Positions 39,004 to 47,784 are shown, numbered from the stretch's first letter. The stretch: DNA of 64,000 nt from Trichococcus ilyis (GCF_900109135.1 NZ_FNYT01000004.1:94415-158414), one strand, 5' to 3'. Notes: generated by a model from the sequence alone, not told the origin. Made by a program: numbers and translations.

Positions 39004-39429
39004 TCAGGTGGTAAATTGCAATTCAATTCGGTAATCTCCCAATTTTTGTTCATTCAATTGGAGTTCATAACGGAGGCTGACTTTCCCGGCAAACGGCTTC
39101 TCTTTGAATTCCAGCAGCATCTCATGGGTGACCGTTTCGATCTCCATCAGACCTGCCGGCGTCGGAACCGTGGCCATGCCTTTTGCTTCGGCATCGAAAG
39201 TCATGCGGCTCGCCTGTTCCGCTCTGCGGATGATCGTCATCTTGCCTTCACGGGATAGTTTGAGCGTGACCGGAACCGCTGTTTCGGCTTCGACGTAGCG
39301 CAGATAGAGCCAATTGCCCATCTCCACGATCTGTCCCATCCCTTCATATAGGAAGCTTTCCTGCTCCCCCTCTTGCTTCACCAGCGTTTCCAATTGGAAT
39401 TCGATGGGCATTCCTTCTTTTAAAGACAA
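39004..39429 (-). CDS. DUF1934 (YwiB-like) beta-barrel protein
   Basis: About 141 aa. The lipocalin-like DUF1934 pattern is visible (FLYEGMGQIVEMGNWLYLRY, KGMATVPTPAGLMEIET, GKVSLRYELQLNEQKLGDY). TTG at 39427-39429 follows GAGGTGG by 6 bp. It lies 44 bp upstream of rpoE on the same strand, as ywiB lies near rpoE in relatives. Function unknown. Confidence 0.8.
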   Translation of the reverse strand: MSLKEGMPIEFQLETLVKQEGEQESFLYEGMGQIVEMGNWLYLRYVEAETAVPVTLKLSREGKMTIIRRAEQASRMTFDAEAKGMATVPTPAGLMEIETVTHEMLLEFKEKPFAGKVSLRYELQLNEQKLGDYRIELQFTT

Positions 39430-39592
39430 TTTTTTCCACCTCATTGACCAACGTACGGGCGTTTTGTGGCCGCACGCGTTTTTCAAATATAGTATAGCGG
39501 TACAAATGAGCGCTGGTCAATCATTTGCGGGATGATTTTCCAAAATCCGAAGAAATCCCGGCTTTCGCCGCAATTCACTCTCGAATCTCAGC

Positions 39593-39608
39593 TGAACTTT
39601 GCTATAAT
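39593..39608 (+). promoter_or_regulatory. lipL operon promoter (extended -10)
   Basis: TGC-TATAAT (-10 at 39603-39608) with a poor -35. Confidence 0.55.
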
Positions 39609-39644
39609 GGGAGCAGAAATAGCCATACAGATAAGGAAACGAAC

Positions 39645-40496
39645 ATGACAAACCATTTAAAAAACAACATTTACCATATTTACGATACGTCGCGCGGGCA
39701 AATCGGCACCGATGCCCTTTCGCATTTCGCGATGGGCGATGCTTTGATCCGGTTGGTCGGGAACGCCGAAGCTCCTGCAGCTCTGCATTTTTGGCCGATG
39801 GAAAAACTGGTCATTTTGGGCATGATGGACACCCGCCTGCCCCATCTCGGGGAAGGGCTGCGCTATTTGCGGAGCGTCCCGACCGATGTCGTCGTCCGCA
39901 ACGCCGGTGGATTGGCCGTTGTTGCCGATGAGGGGATCCTGAACTTCTCCTTGGTGCTCCCGGAAACCGAAGAAGCCAAACTCACCATCCATGATGGCTA
40001 TGTATTGATGAAGGACCTGGTCGAGCAGACCTTTTCCGATTCGGAACAAACGATTGAGGCCTTCGAAATCAGCGACTCGTATTGTCCGGGCGATTTCGAC
40101 CTGAGCATCAACGGCAAAAAATTTGCCGGCATCGCGCAGCGCCGCTTCAAAAACGGCGTGGCGATCATGATCTACATGAGCGTGACCGGCGATCAGCAGC
40201 AGCGCGGGGAAATGATCCGCCGCTTCTACGCAGAAAGCCTGCAGGGAGAAACGACCCGTTGGCATTTCCCGGCCGTCGACCCCGCTTCCATGGCGAACTT
40301 GGCGGAACTTTTGGACAAACCGCTGACCGTAGCCGATGTGAAGAAACGGATTCTGTCCGTCTTCACCAAGAACGGAAATACGCTCCTGCCAGGAGAATAC
40401 AATGAACGTTTGCTGGCGGAGTACGATACAGCCTATGCAAAAATGAAGAAACGCAATGAACAAATCAATCAGGAACAGCATCCAGAAGCGGACTGA
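39645..40496 (+). CDS. lipL: LipL-type octanoyl amidotransferase (lipoate-protein ligase family)
   Basis: 283 aa. LipL moves octanoyl from GcvH to E2 subunits. The catalytic Cys is in DSYCPGDFDLSINGKKFAGIAQRR, the Lys in the same block; VRNAGGLAVVADEGILNFSL is also conserved. The length matches Bacillus LipL. Lipoate ligase LplA is an alternative but lacks this Cys pattern. Followed after 19 bp by the HD phosphohydrolase, as ywfL and ywfO are near each other in Bacillus. Confidence 0.85.
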   Translation: MTNHLKNNIYHIYDTSRGQIGTDALSHFAMGDALIRLVGNAEAPAALHFWPMEKLVILGMMDTRLPHLGEGLRYLRSVPTDVVVRNAGGLAVVADEGILNFSLVLPETEEAKLTIHDGYVLMKDLVEQTFSDSEQTIEAFEISDSYCPGDFDLSINGKKFAGIAQRRFKNGVAIMIYMSVTGDQQQRGEMIRRFYAESLQGETTRWHFPAVDPASMANLAELLDKPLTVADVKKRILSVFTKNGNTLLPGEYNERLLAEYDTAYAKMKKRNEQINQEQHPEAD

Positions 40497-40515
40497 CAGA
40501 AAGAGGCGATGCGAT

Positions 40516-41901
40516 TTGAGTACACACTACACCGCGGAATTATTGCCGAAAGAAAAAGTATTCCGGGACCCGGTCCATGATTACATCCACATCCAGTACC
40601 GGATCATCATGGACCTGATCAATACGCCTGAATTCCAGCGATTACGCCGGATCAAGCAGTTGGGAACTTCCTCCTATACTTTCCACGGCGCCGAACACTC
40701 CCGCTTCAATCATTCTTTGGGAGTCTATGAAATCGCCCGCCGGATCTGCGATAAATTTGTCCGGAATTACCCCAGCAAAGAACCTGGGGATGGCCTTTGG
40801 GACGATGGTGAGCGCCTCGTGACGCTTTGCGCCGCTTTGCTACATGACATCGGCCACGGCCCGTTCTCGCATACCTTCGAAAAAATATTCGATACGGACC
40901 ATGAAGCCATCACAATCGAAATCATCACCTCACCGGATACCGAAATCAATCGGATTCTCCAACGGGTCGGTCCGGATTTCCCGAATCAGGTTGCCGCTGT
41001 CATCGCCAAGACCTACGATAATCCGCAGGTCGTTCAGCTTATTTCCAGTCAGATTGATGCGGACCGAATGGATTACCTGTTGCGAGATGCCTATTATTCC
41101 GGCGTCACTTATGGTAATTTCGACCTGACGAGGATTTTGCGCGTCATCCGTCCTTATGAGCATGGTATCGCCTTTGACATTTCCGGCATGCATGCGGTGG
41201 AGGATTATATCGTCAGCCGCTATCAAATGTATATGCAGATCTACTTCCATCCAGTTTCGCGCGGCATGGAGGTCGTGCTGAGCCATCTCTTGAAACGGGC
41301 AAAGGATGTCTATTTGGATGAACAAGCTGAATTCCGCCATACCGCCACTTTCCTGACGCCGTTCTTCAAACAGGCCTGGACGCTTAAGGATTATCTGCGC
41401 TTGGATGATGGCGTCCTGACGACCTACTTCAACCATTGGCTTGACGAAAAGGATCCGATTCTGAACGATTTGGCCTATCGCTTCGTCAATCGTCATCCTT
41501 TCAAATCGGTCCGCTACACAAAAGGACGCGATGATGCTACACTGGAACGTATGAGCGCCATCATTGAGCGCATGGGCTTCAATCGGGATTACTATACGGC
41601 TGTCAACAACAGCTATGACTTACCGTATGATCTTTACCGGCCGCATCAGGCCACCACTCGGACCCAGATTGAACTTGTCCAAAAAAACGGCAGTTTCCTG
41701 GAGCTTTCGCAAGCAAGTTCGATTGTTTCGGCTTTGACGGGCAAAGTCCGCGGGGATGAACGTTTCTATTTTCCGCGTGAAATTACCCACGGCGATGAGG
41801 AACCGGGCATCAACCTGTTCGAGTCGCTGTCACAGGAATTTTCAACTTTTTTCGAAAATGATGAAATTTTACAAAACCAAAAAACAGGAGGTACACTATG
41901 A
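40516..41901 (+). CDS. HD-domain phosphohydrolase (YwfO-like, dGTPase family)
   Basis: 461 aa. HD residues: RFNHSLGVYE, LLHDIGHGPFSH and QIDADRMDYLLRD. Similar to YwfO and Enterococcus EF1143-type dNTP triphosphohydrolases. TTG at 40516-40518 has AAGAGG 9 bp upstream. Middle gene of lipL-ywfO-yidA; overlaps the next gene by 4 bp (ATGA). Confidence 0.9.
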   Translation: MSTHYTAELLPKEKVFRDPVHDYIHIQYRIIMDLINTPEFQRLRRIKQLGTSSYTFHGAEHSRFNHSLGVYEIARRICDKFVRNYPSKEPGDGLWDDGERLVTLCAALLHDIGHGPFSHTFEKIFDTDHEAITIEIITSPDTEINRILQRVGPDFPNQVAAVIAKTYDNPQVVQLISSQIDADRMDYLLRDAYYSGVTYGNFDLTRILRVIRPYEHGIAFDISGMHAVEDYIVSRYQMYMQIYFHPVSRGMEVVLSHLLKRAKDVYLDEQAEFRHTATFLTPFFKQAWTLKDYLRLDDGVLTTYFNHWLDEKDPILNDLAYRFVNRHPFKSVRYTKGRDDATLERMSAIIERMGFNRDYYTAVNNSYDLPYDLYRPHQATTRTQIELVQKNGSFLELSQASSIVSALTGKVRGDERFYFPREITHGDEEPGINLFESLSQEFSTFFENDEILQNQKTGGTL

Positions 41902-42710
41902 GCATCAAATTAATTGCCATCGACATCGACGGCACATTGGTAGACCCGGAGTTCAAGATCACCCCGGAAGTGAAAGCAGCTATCACGGAAGCGCGCGAAC
42001 AAGGCGTAAAAATCGTACTCTGCACCGGCAGACCGTTCCCGGGCGTCAAACGCTACATCAAAGAATTGGAATTGGATCAGGACGAAGATTACGTCATCAC
42101 TTACAACGGCTCTTTGGTGCTGTCCACCGCAACAAACGAAGTGCTCGTTTCACACACACTGGATTACAGCGACTTCGTCCGGATCAACGAATTGGCCGAA
42201 AAGTTCCATGTGCACACGCACGGAATCGACAGCGAAGCCATCTATACCGCGAACAAAGACATCAGCATCTTCACAACACGCGAGTCCTTCATTACGACGA
42301 TGCCGATCCGCTATCGCTCACTGGCTGAATTGCCGGAAGATAAACTGTTCACGAAAATCATGTTCATCGACCAGCCTGAGCTGTTGGACATCTTGATTCC
42401 AGCGATTCCAGCGCAGTTCCATGAAGACTATGTGATCGTCCGCAGCGAACCGCATTTCCTGGAAGTGCTGAACAAAGATGCCGGTAAAGCCAGCGCTTTG
42501 GCCGAATTGGCTGCATTGCTGAATATTGACGCAGAAAACATCATGGCCATCGGCGACAACGAGAACGACCTGAGCATGATCGAATACGCAGGCGTCGGTG
42601 TCGCGATGGGCAATGCCGTCGATAAAGTGAAAGAAGCTGCGGATTTCATCACTAAATCCAACGCTGAAAGCGGCGTGGCACATGCAATCCGGACCTACTT
42701 GAATAAATAA
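41898..42710 (+). CDS. Cof-type HAD-IIB sugar phosphatase (YidA-like)
   Basis: 270 aa. Nucleophile motif DIDGTLVDPE, motif II CTGRP, motif IV GDNENDLSMI. Removes phosphate from sugar phosphates or flavin-like substrates; exact substrate unknown. AGGAGG precedes the ATG, which overlaps the upstream stop. Confidence 0.93.
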   Translation: MSIKLIAIDIDGTLVDPEFKITPEVKAAITEAREQGVKIVLCTGRPFPGVKRYIKELELDQDEDYVITYNGSLVLSTATNEVLVSHTLDYSDFVRINELAEKFHVHTHGIDSEAIYTANKDISIFTTRESFITTMPIRYRSLAELPEDKLFTKIMFIDQPELLDILIPAIPAQFHEDYVIVRSEPHFLEVLNKDAGKASALAELAALLNIDAENIMAIGDNENDLSMIEYAGVGVAMGNAVDKVKEAADFITKSNAESGVAHAIRTYLNK

Positions 42711-42718
42711 ATTTGAGA

Positions 42719-42837
42719 AAAGCTGAACGGGTTTGTTCAGCCCTGAAAGAAATTTAGGAAATCTGTCCGCCTGAGCATCGAAGAGCGCAATAGGACAGAT
42801 TTATCTAATTTCCGAAGGGCTAACCCGTTAAGCTGGA
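42719..42837 (+). ncRNA. Folded ~119-nt repeat element, copy A
   Basis: Nested stems: AGCTGAACGGGTT/AACCCGTTAAGCT, AGCCC/GGGCT, GAAATT/AATTTC with a neighbouring AAAT/ATTT, then CTGTCC/GGACAG capping a loop (conserved CTGAGCATCGAAGAGCGCAATA). Copy B at 51675-51793 differs by compensating changes. It could be an RNA, an attenuator or a MITE; direction is given by the preceding genes. Confidence 0.75.
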
Positions 42838-42949
42838 CAATATTTTAGGTGCATGAAACATTTTGCAAACTTGTGAAATACCTACGGTGATGCACTTTTC
42901 ACTCTGGAAAATTTTATGAATTCCTATATGTTAAAAAAGGTATGCATAT

Positions 42950-42970
42950 GGCTGTCTCATTGAGACAGCC
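42950..42970 (+). terminator. Terminator-like hairpin upstream of the Rgg-like gene
   Basis: GGCTGTCTC/GAGACAGCC, 9 bp with a 3-nt loop, followed by a T-rich run. Confidence 0.7.
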
Positions 42971-43006
42971 CCATTATTTTAATCACGCGTGAAGCAGGTG
43001 CCTGAT

Positions 43007-43885
43007 ATGGACAATCATTCTGCGGGGTTCGGCAAAACCCTCCTAAGGATAAGAAAAAACAAACAGTATTCCCAACAATATATGGCCGAAAATAAGATCC
43101 ATCAATCTACCTATTCCAAGATCGAAAGGGATCTGATCGAGCCGACGCTGGGCAACTATCGGCATCTTTTGAGCAGGCTGGACATGTCCGATGAAGAGCT
43201 CCAGTACATCATGAACGATTACAATCATTCCGAAAAGGAACAACTGCTGACGGCTTTCATGAATCTGTCCTTTAACGATGTCCCTCTCTTGCAAGAAATT
43301 CGGGAGAAAGCCCTGAAATATCTGGATGTGCATACTGATTACATCATCACCGACATCGTTCATCTGACGGATGCACTGATCATTCTGGCAATAACCGGAG
43401 ATATTGCAGACGCCCGTAAACATGTGCGCCCTGTTTGGGAAAGGCTCGAGAAGCTTGATGGCTGGTATCTGGTGGAATTAAGGATGATCAACGCAATGCT
43501 ATTCCTGTTCCCTATCGACGAAGCCATCCTGATTTCCGGGACCGCTTTGGCTCAGATTCAAAAATACGTCAATCATCCCTTCGCAAGCAAAATCGCCGTC
43601 TCGTTGCGCCACAACTTGTGCTTATTGCTGTTGAAGAATGGGCGTTACGCAGAGACGATCATGCGCATCGATGAACTGATCCCGGCGGCGAAGGAAGCTG
43701 GCTCCTACCGGCACTTGTCCGTCTGCTATCTCAGAAAAGGTCTTGCCTTAGCGAAGACGGGAAATCCCGAAGGCCAACTGCTGATCGACCAAGCCTTCCG
43801 TTTGATCGAAGCAGCGGATGATCAGGATTTCAAAGTCAATCTCGAAAATGAATATAACCTCCTGAAAGAGCAATCAAACAGCTGA
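43007..43885 (+). CDS. Rgg/GadR/MutR-like transcriptional regulator
   Basis: 292 aa. XRE helix-turn-helix at about 8-65 (LLRIRKNKQYSQQYMAEN, STYSKIERDLIEPTLGNY), then a helical, TPR-like C-terminal domain (about 75-290), as in Rgg peptide-responsive regulators. ATG at 43007 with AGCAGGTG upstream is preferred over GTG at 42989. Genes 3' of it are a small membrane protein and a mini-ORF, so it may be part of a local sensing system. Confidence 0.85.
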   Translation: MDNHSAGFGKTLLRIRKNKQYSQQYMAENKIHQSTYSKIERDLIEPTLGNYRHLLSRLDMSDEELQYIMNDYNHSEKEQLLTAFMNLSFNDVPLLQEIREKALKYLDVHTDYIITDIVHLTDALIILAITGDIADARKHVRPVWERLEKLDGWYLVELRMINAMLFLFPIDEAILISGTALAQIQKYVNHPFASKIAVSLRHNLCLLLLKNGRYAETIMRIDELIPAAKEAGSYRHLSVCYLRKGLALAKTGNPEGQLLIDQAFRLIEAADDQDFKVNLENEYNLLKEQSNS

Positions 43886-44017
43886 TTGCTCTTTTATGCG
43901 TATAGGAATATTTCGTAAAGAGGCGAACCATCTGTATTAAAATGAAAACACTTATGGGAAGACTGTCGTGATAATTCCCAAAATGAGCATTTCTTGGAAG
44001 GAAGGCAGGTAAAGTCA

Positions 44018-44332
44018 ATGAATCCAAAACGATGCAATCTATGCGCTTATATACTGGGCTGTGCCTGCCTGATCGGAAGGGCACGGTATCCTGAAGTGCC
44101 AGAATCCTGGTGGCTCACAATCGGTATCTGCAGCGGCTTGTTGTTTGTTTCCAGCAACTGCATGGAATCCGCGCAGCATTGGACCTTCCTTGGCATCGAT
44201 GCCCTGAACCTGATTGTGCTGGCCTTGCTTATTCAGGTCCTTCCACCAAGTTTGGGAATGTCAGTGAATATCGTTGTCCTTTTGGCAATCTTCCTGCTTC
44301 TCTATATCAAAAGTACCTTTCACGAAAAATAG
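44018..44332 (+). CDS. Small hydrophobic membrane protein
   Basis: 104 aa, no family recognised. Cys-rich start (CNLCAYILGCACLIG), then two to three hydrophobic helices (WWLTIGICSGLLFVSSN; LNLIVLALLIQVLP; VNIVVLLAIFLLLYI). ATG at 44018 with a GGAAGG-type SD; a TTG eight codons earlier is less likely. Likely co-transcribed with the regulator upstream. Confidence 0.65.
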   Translation: MNPKRCNLCAYILGCACLIGRARYPEVPESWWLTIGICSGLLFVSSNCMESAQHWTFLGIDALNLIVLALLIQVLPPSLGMSVNIVVLLAIFLLLYIKSTFHEK

Positions 44333-44394
44333 CTGTTTTGTAGTCATTGTATCCGGTCGCAAGGTTACCTGTACTGTGAAAGGAGGCCTCACCC

Positions 44395-44439
44395 ATGAAT
44401 TGGATCCGTCTGATCATCGGCGATATATGGTTTCTATAG
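44395..44439 (+). CDS. 14-codon mini-ORF with perfect SD (candidate signal peptide or remnant)
   Basis: Encodes MNWIRLIIGDIWFL. AAAGGAGG lies at 44379-44386, spacing 8 bp to ATG. It follows the Rgg-like regulator and membrane protein by 62 bp. The product is short and hydrophobic, like Rgg-sensed SHP pheromones (though these are usually 20 aa or longer). The AT-rich bacteriocin segment starts right after its stop, so it could also be the start of a gene cut by that insertion. Confidence 0.45.
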   Translation: MNWIRLIIGDIWFL

Positions 44440-44533
44440 CAAATTGAATAGAAAAAAATTCAATCCATTAACTTAGATGGGTAATACAATGCATAAATAT
44501 ATAGCAAAAAAACATTATATTAACCTTTAAAAT

Positions 44534-44561
44534 TTGAATAAAATATTTACTGTGTTACAAT
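44534..44561 (+). promoter_or_regulatory. Candidate bacteriocin promoter
   Basis: TTGAAT (44534-44539), 16-bp spacer, TACAAT (44556-44561); about 340 bp upstream of the bacteriocin gene, leaving a long leader. Confidence 0.5.
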
Positions 44562-44775
44562 ATTAATAAGCATTATTTTGAAGTGTATATATAGATAAGA
44601 ACAAGAAAAAAAATTACATGTTATTACGAAACCATAATTTTTCACCTACTTTAAGTATAGATTTTGTAGGTTTCAATTCAAAAATATAAACGTATTAACA
44701 TAAATGTCCCAAATCCCAATATCTATTGAAATGCAAGCTTGTGCCCGCGAAGACTGACTTAATAGCGGAGAGGTG

Positions 44776-44803
44776 TTGAGTAGTTGCCCTTAAGGGAACT
44801 CAA
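44776..44803 (+). promoter_or_regulatory. Inverted repeat in the bacteriocin leader
   Basis: TTGAG..CCCTTAAGGG..CTCAA: CCCTTAAGGG is a perfect palindrome inside longer imperfect arms. Operator or leader hairpin. Confidence 0.4.
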
Positions 44804-44903
44804 ATACATTAAATCTTTGGACAAATAAATAAGGTAAAAAACCGTCATATTGTTTTCAAGGTTATTGAGAAAATAAATTTTTCAAAAATTTAGAGGAGGT
44901 AAC

Positions 44904-45266
44904 GTGACGAGAAAGGCCAGTATCAAAAAAAGACAATATGCTATCAAAGTTATTACCATCGCTCTACTCACATTGTCATTCGTAGGGATTCTTTCTGCTC
45001 AAAATGTGAATGGGGCAGAAGGTACCTGGAATTCTCAATGGCTATGGGATGCAAATGGAGGTTCTACTGTTTATACTACCAATGCAAATACTTATTCAGT
45101 ATGGACTCTCTTTTCAATTTGGCGTGCTTCAGGGCAATTGGGTTCAAAAAATGTAAATATTCCAGCTCATTCATACAGCGAGTATACATATTGGGGGCAG
45201 CCGCTCCTAGATCGACAGGGAAGAGTTTACTTCTCAGGGTATCATGCACCAGGTTTTAACCCCTAA
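44904..45266 (+). CDS. Lactococcin-972-like secreted bacteriocin (candidate)
   Basis: 120 aa. Signal peptide: basic start (RKASIKKRQYAIK), hydrophobic core, cleavage probably after A38 (NVNGA). The mature ~82 aa begins EGTWNSQWLWDANGG, close to the EGTW start of the lactococcin 972 family, and is rich in W, Y, S and G without Cys. Start GTG at 44904 behind AGAGGAGG. An ABC transporter gene follows, as in Lcn972 operons. The match is by pattern, so another small secreted protein remains possible. Confidence 0.65.
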   Translation: MTRKASIKKRQYAIKVITIALLTLSFVGILSAQNVNGAEGTWNSQWLWDANGGSTVYTTNANTYSVWTLFSIWRASGQLGSKNVNIPAHSYSEYTYWGQPLLDRQGRVYFSGYHAPGFNP

Positions 45267-45297
45267 TTCTATATAACTCTCATAACCTTGAAATCAG

Positions 45298-45345
45298 AAT
45301 AATAACAGACAATAGCCTGATTGTTGTCTGTTATTATTTATTTTA
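45298..45345 (+). terminator. Terminator between bacteriocin and ABC gene
   Basis: 15-bp stem (45298-45312 with 45324-45338) and T-rich tail; partial read-through would give more bacteriocin than transporter. Confidence 0.85.
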
Positions 45346-45371
45346 TAAATTTATGCTGAAGGAGGATCTTT

Positions 45372-47507
45372 ATGCTTAGAATCGAAGGACTTACGAAAAA
45401 ATATAAACAAAAGATAGTGTTGGACAATATATCATTAGATTTTAGCGAAATAGGCGCGAGTTATGCCATTATCGGAAAGAGTGGCAGCGGAAAGACTACG
45501 TTACTGAACATCTTGTTTGGTTTGGATTCTGATTTTGAAGGAACTTACTACTTGTTCGAAAAAAAATCACACGAGTATAGTATCGAAGAATGGGATATGA
45601 TCCGAAAAAACCACCTTCAGATTGTTTTTCAGAACTTCAATCTTTTGCCTGCTATGACTGTCTATGAAAATCTATACTATTCTGCCTGGCTCTCGGAGGA
45701 GGAAGATGTAGATGTCAGAATTAGGGAAGTGCTCCGGAAGGTAGATTTGGAGGACCGTTTGAAGGAAAAGGTGGGGAATTTGAGTGGCGGAGAAAAGCAG
45801 AGAATTGCTCTCGCGAGAGCCACACTCAACCATCCTCGCGTTCTTCTTTTAGATGAACCGACAGGTAATCTGGATGAAGAGAATGTGGATAGGGTTCTGG
45901 AGTATTTGGATAGGATTAGAGAAGAAGGTACCACCATCATTCTAATCACGCACGATAAACGGGTTTCAGAGAAAATGGATTATGTATACAGGATTGAAGC
46001 GGGGGCTGTGCAGAGAATGGATGGGAGGACTTTCATTCATTCTCATGGGGACAACACGGCCGTTGAATCAACAAATCCTAAGTCAGAGTCCCGAAAGAAA
46101 GCTTCCTTAAGGCAACTGGTTCAGTATGCGTTTGCCAGCGTCAAAACTAAATCCAAGGAACTCTTTTTCAACCATATCGCGGTGTTGCTGATTTTCATGT
46201 CTTTCCTTATTGTTTACAACATTTTTCAATCATCTTCTGTTGCCTCTTTTAATCAATTATTTAAAGGCCTGACTGAGGACGTCATCATACTTGATCTGAA
46301 TCAGGTGGCAGAAGGGGAAACCGAGAGCGATCAGTTTGGTTTCACAGAAGGTGAGATTGCGCGTGTCGCATCGCTTCCAGGAGTGAAAGAGGTAGTTCCT
46401 TTTTCCGGCGCAACGCGAGCACTCTATGATAACGACAAATTCATCTTCAACAGCACACTTGAAAGAGAAGCGTTCCCTGAAGAGTTGCAGGAAAGCCCAA
46501 GCTATTCATCAAGCAATACGCCGATACAATTCAGTTTTATGTCTTCGACAGTTCCGTATGCATACAAAGACTCTTACAATAAGGATCAACTTAATTTGCT
46601 CGCGGGTACTCTTCCGCATGACAGGACCGATGAGATTTTGATCCCTGATATTCTGGCGTTCGATTTCCGTGAACGCCTAGGTTTATCCATTACCCAAGAT
46701 TTGGTGGGAAAAGAGATTTTGCTCGATGTTGTAGATTTTGAAGGAAATCCAACGACCAAAAGTTACACCATAAGTGGGATTTATCAAACGACGTATCAAA
46801 ATCAAATTCCTGAAATGGTGCGTGTATATGTGAACTATATTGATATAGTAAAGGAAACATATGGTGAAAATGATATGCAGACTACCTATGAACAGATAAA
46901 GAAAGATTCTGCCCTTTCCAGTGGAATCGCTGTCGATAGTTTTCAAGAATTTCAGAAAAAGTTTGGAACAGGCTACTCGGAGCTGCTAATTATCACAGAA
47001 TCAGAGGAGCGCTTGTCGGAAGTGACAGCGCAGATTCAGGAAATGTTTCCGAGCCTTTTGCAACTTTCCCAATATTCTATCAAAAGCGGAGAGTTTTCTA
47101 AAATATATAAGCGTTTGATGACGATGTTGATAGGAGGAACGCTGCTTCTTGCTATTATTTTGGGCGTCATCGTGACCTTCCTGAACAAAGGCTACATTCA
47201 CTCGCGGAACAAAGAACTTGCCATTCTCTATAGTTTGGGATATTCAAAGAAAAATACGGCTTTCGTCCTCTTATTGGAAAATTTGATAGTGTTCGGTACA
47301 GATGCGGTGGTAGCCTATGCAATTTTAGGGTTGACCTATCGTTATTACCTCCAATTTTCACGAAGTTATGCTTACTTCACCAATATGTTTTCTTTGGGAA
47401 ACATCCTGTACTCCTTATTGCTTTTGCTTGTGATAATGAGTGTGGCTACGCTATGGGGAATTCGTGGAATCAATAAGAAAAAGCTGAAAAATTATCTCTT
47501 CAATTGA
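45372..47507 (+). CDS. Fused ABC transporter (ATPase + FtsX/MacB-like permease), bacteriocin-associated
   Basis: 711 aa. ATPase (1-220): Walker A GKSGSGKTT, signature LSGGEKQ, Walker B VLLLDEPTGNLD. Permease (about 255-711): one helix near 262-280, a large extracellular domain, and three C-terminal helices (about 575-600, 635-655, 680-700), the FtsX topology of MacB/LolCDE-type transporters. Paired with the bacteriocin gene, it likely gives immunity or export. The fusion in one chain is less common than separate subunits in Lcn972 loci. Confidence 0.88.
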   Translation: MLRIEGLTKKYKQKIVLDNISLDFSEIGASYAIIGKSGSGKTTLLNILFGLDSDFEGTYYLFEKKSHEYSIEEWDMIRKNHLQIVFQNFNLLPAMTVYENLYYSAWLSEEEDVDVRIREVLRKVDLEDRLKEKVGNLSGGEKQRIALARATLNHPRVLLLDEPTGNLDEENVDRVLEYLDRIREEGTTIILITHDKRVSEKMDYVYRIEAGAVQRMDGRTFIHSHGDNTAVESTNPKSESRKKASLRQLVQYAFASVKTKSKELFFNHIAVLLIFMSFLIVYNIFQSSSVASFNQLFKGLTEDVIILDLNQVAEGETESDQFGFTEGEIARVASLPGVKEVVPFSGATRALYDNDKFIFNSTLEREAFPEELQESPSYSSSNTPIQFSFMSSTVPYAYKDSYNKDQLNLLAGTLPHDRTDEILIPDILAFDFRERLGLSITQDLVGKEILLDVVDFEGNPTTKSYTISGIYQTTYQNQIPEMVRVYVNYIDIVKETYGENDMQTTYEQIKKDSALSSGIAVDSFQEFQKKFGTGYSELLIITESEERLSEVTAQIQEMFPSLLQLSQYSIKSGEFSKIYKRLMTMLIGGTLLLAIILGVIVTFLNKGYIHSRNKELAILYSLGYSKKNTAFVLLLENLIVFGTDAVVAYAILGLTYRYYLQFSRSYAYFTNMFSLGNILYSLLLLLVIMSVATLWGIRGINKKKLKNYLFN

Positions 47508-47541
47508 TAGCCTGAACTATGATAAGTATACTCAATGTAAA

Positions 47542-47585
47542 AAATAAGCCAAGGCCGGACTTTTCATCCCGGCCTTGGCTTATTT
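47542..47585. terminator. Strong bidirectional terminator
   Basis: 17-bp stem AAATAAGCCAAGGCCGG/CCGGCCTTGGCTTATTT between the ABC gene and the tautomerase. Confidence 0.95.
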
Positions 47586-47595
47586 TACGGCACCC

Positions 47596-47784
47596 TTAGG
47601 CTTTTTCGCCTATGAATTCGCCGTTTTTGGTCAAATGTTGTTTCGAAATCTCATTCAGGATCACGTGCACGCTTTCCTTCGATACATTGGCATTCTTTAC
47701 CACAGCATCCACGACATCGCGCATCAACGCTTGTTTCTGCTCGTCGGTTCTGCCTTCCAATAATTCAATGTGAACATATGGCAT
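47596..47784 (-). CDS. 4-oxalocrotonate tautomerase family enzyme
   Basis: 62 aa, the normal size. Catalytic Pro2 (Pro1 after Met removal) in MPYVHIELLEGRT; ESVHVILNEI and EFIGEKA follow. Substrate unknown in bacteria without catechol breakdown. Confidence 0.9.
   Translation of the reverse strand: MPYVHIELLEGRTDEQKQALMRDVVDAVVKNANVSKESVHVILNEISKQHLTKNGEFIGEKA

Larger units (their letters stand above)
44440..44903. other. AT-rich leader upstream of the bacteriocin gene
   Basis: No ORF with an SD. It contains the promoter at 44534-44561 and an inverted repeat at 44776-44803. Base composition is clearly more AT-rich than the flanks, marking the left edge of an insert. Confidence 0.6.

Noticed and set aside
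44440..47515. Transposon or phage origin of the AT-rich bacteriocin block
   Set aside because: No transposase, integrase, clear terminal inverted repeats or flanking direct repeats could be found at the edges; only base composition suggests transfer.
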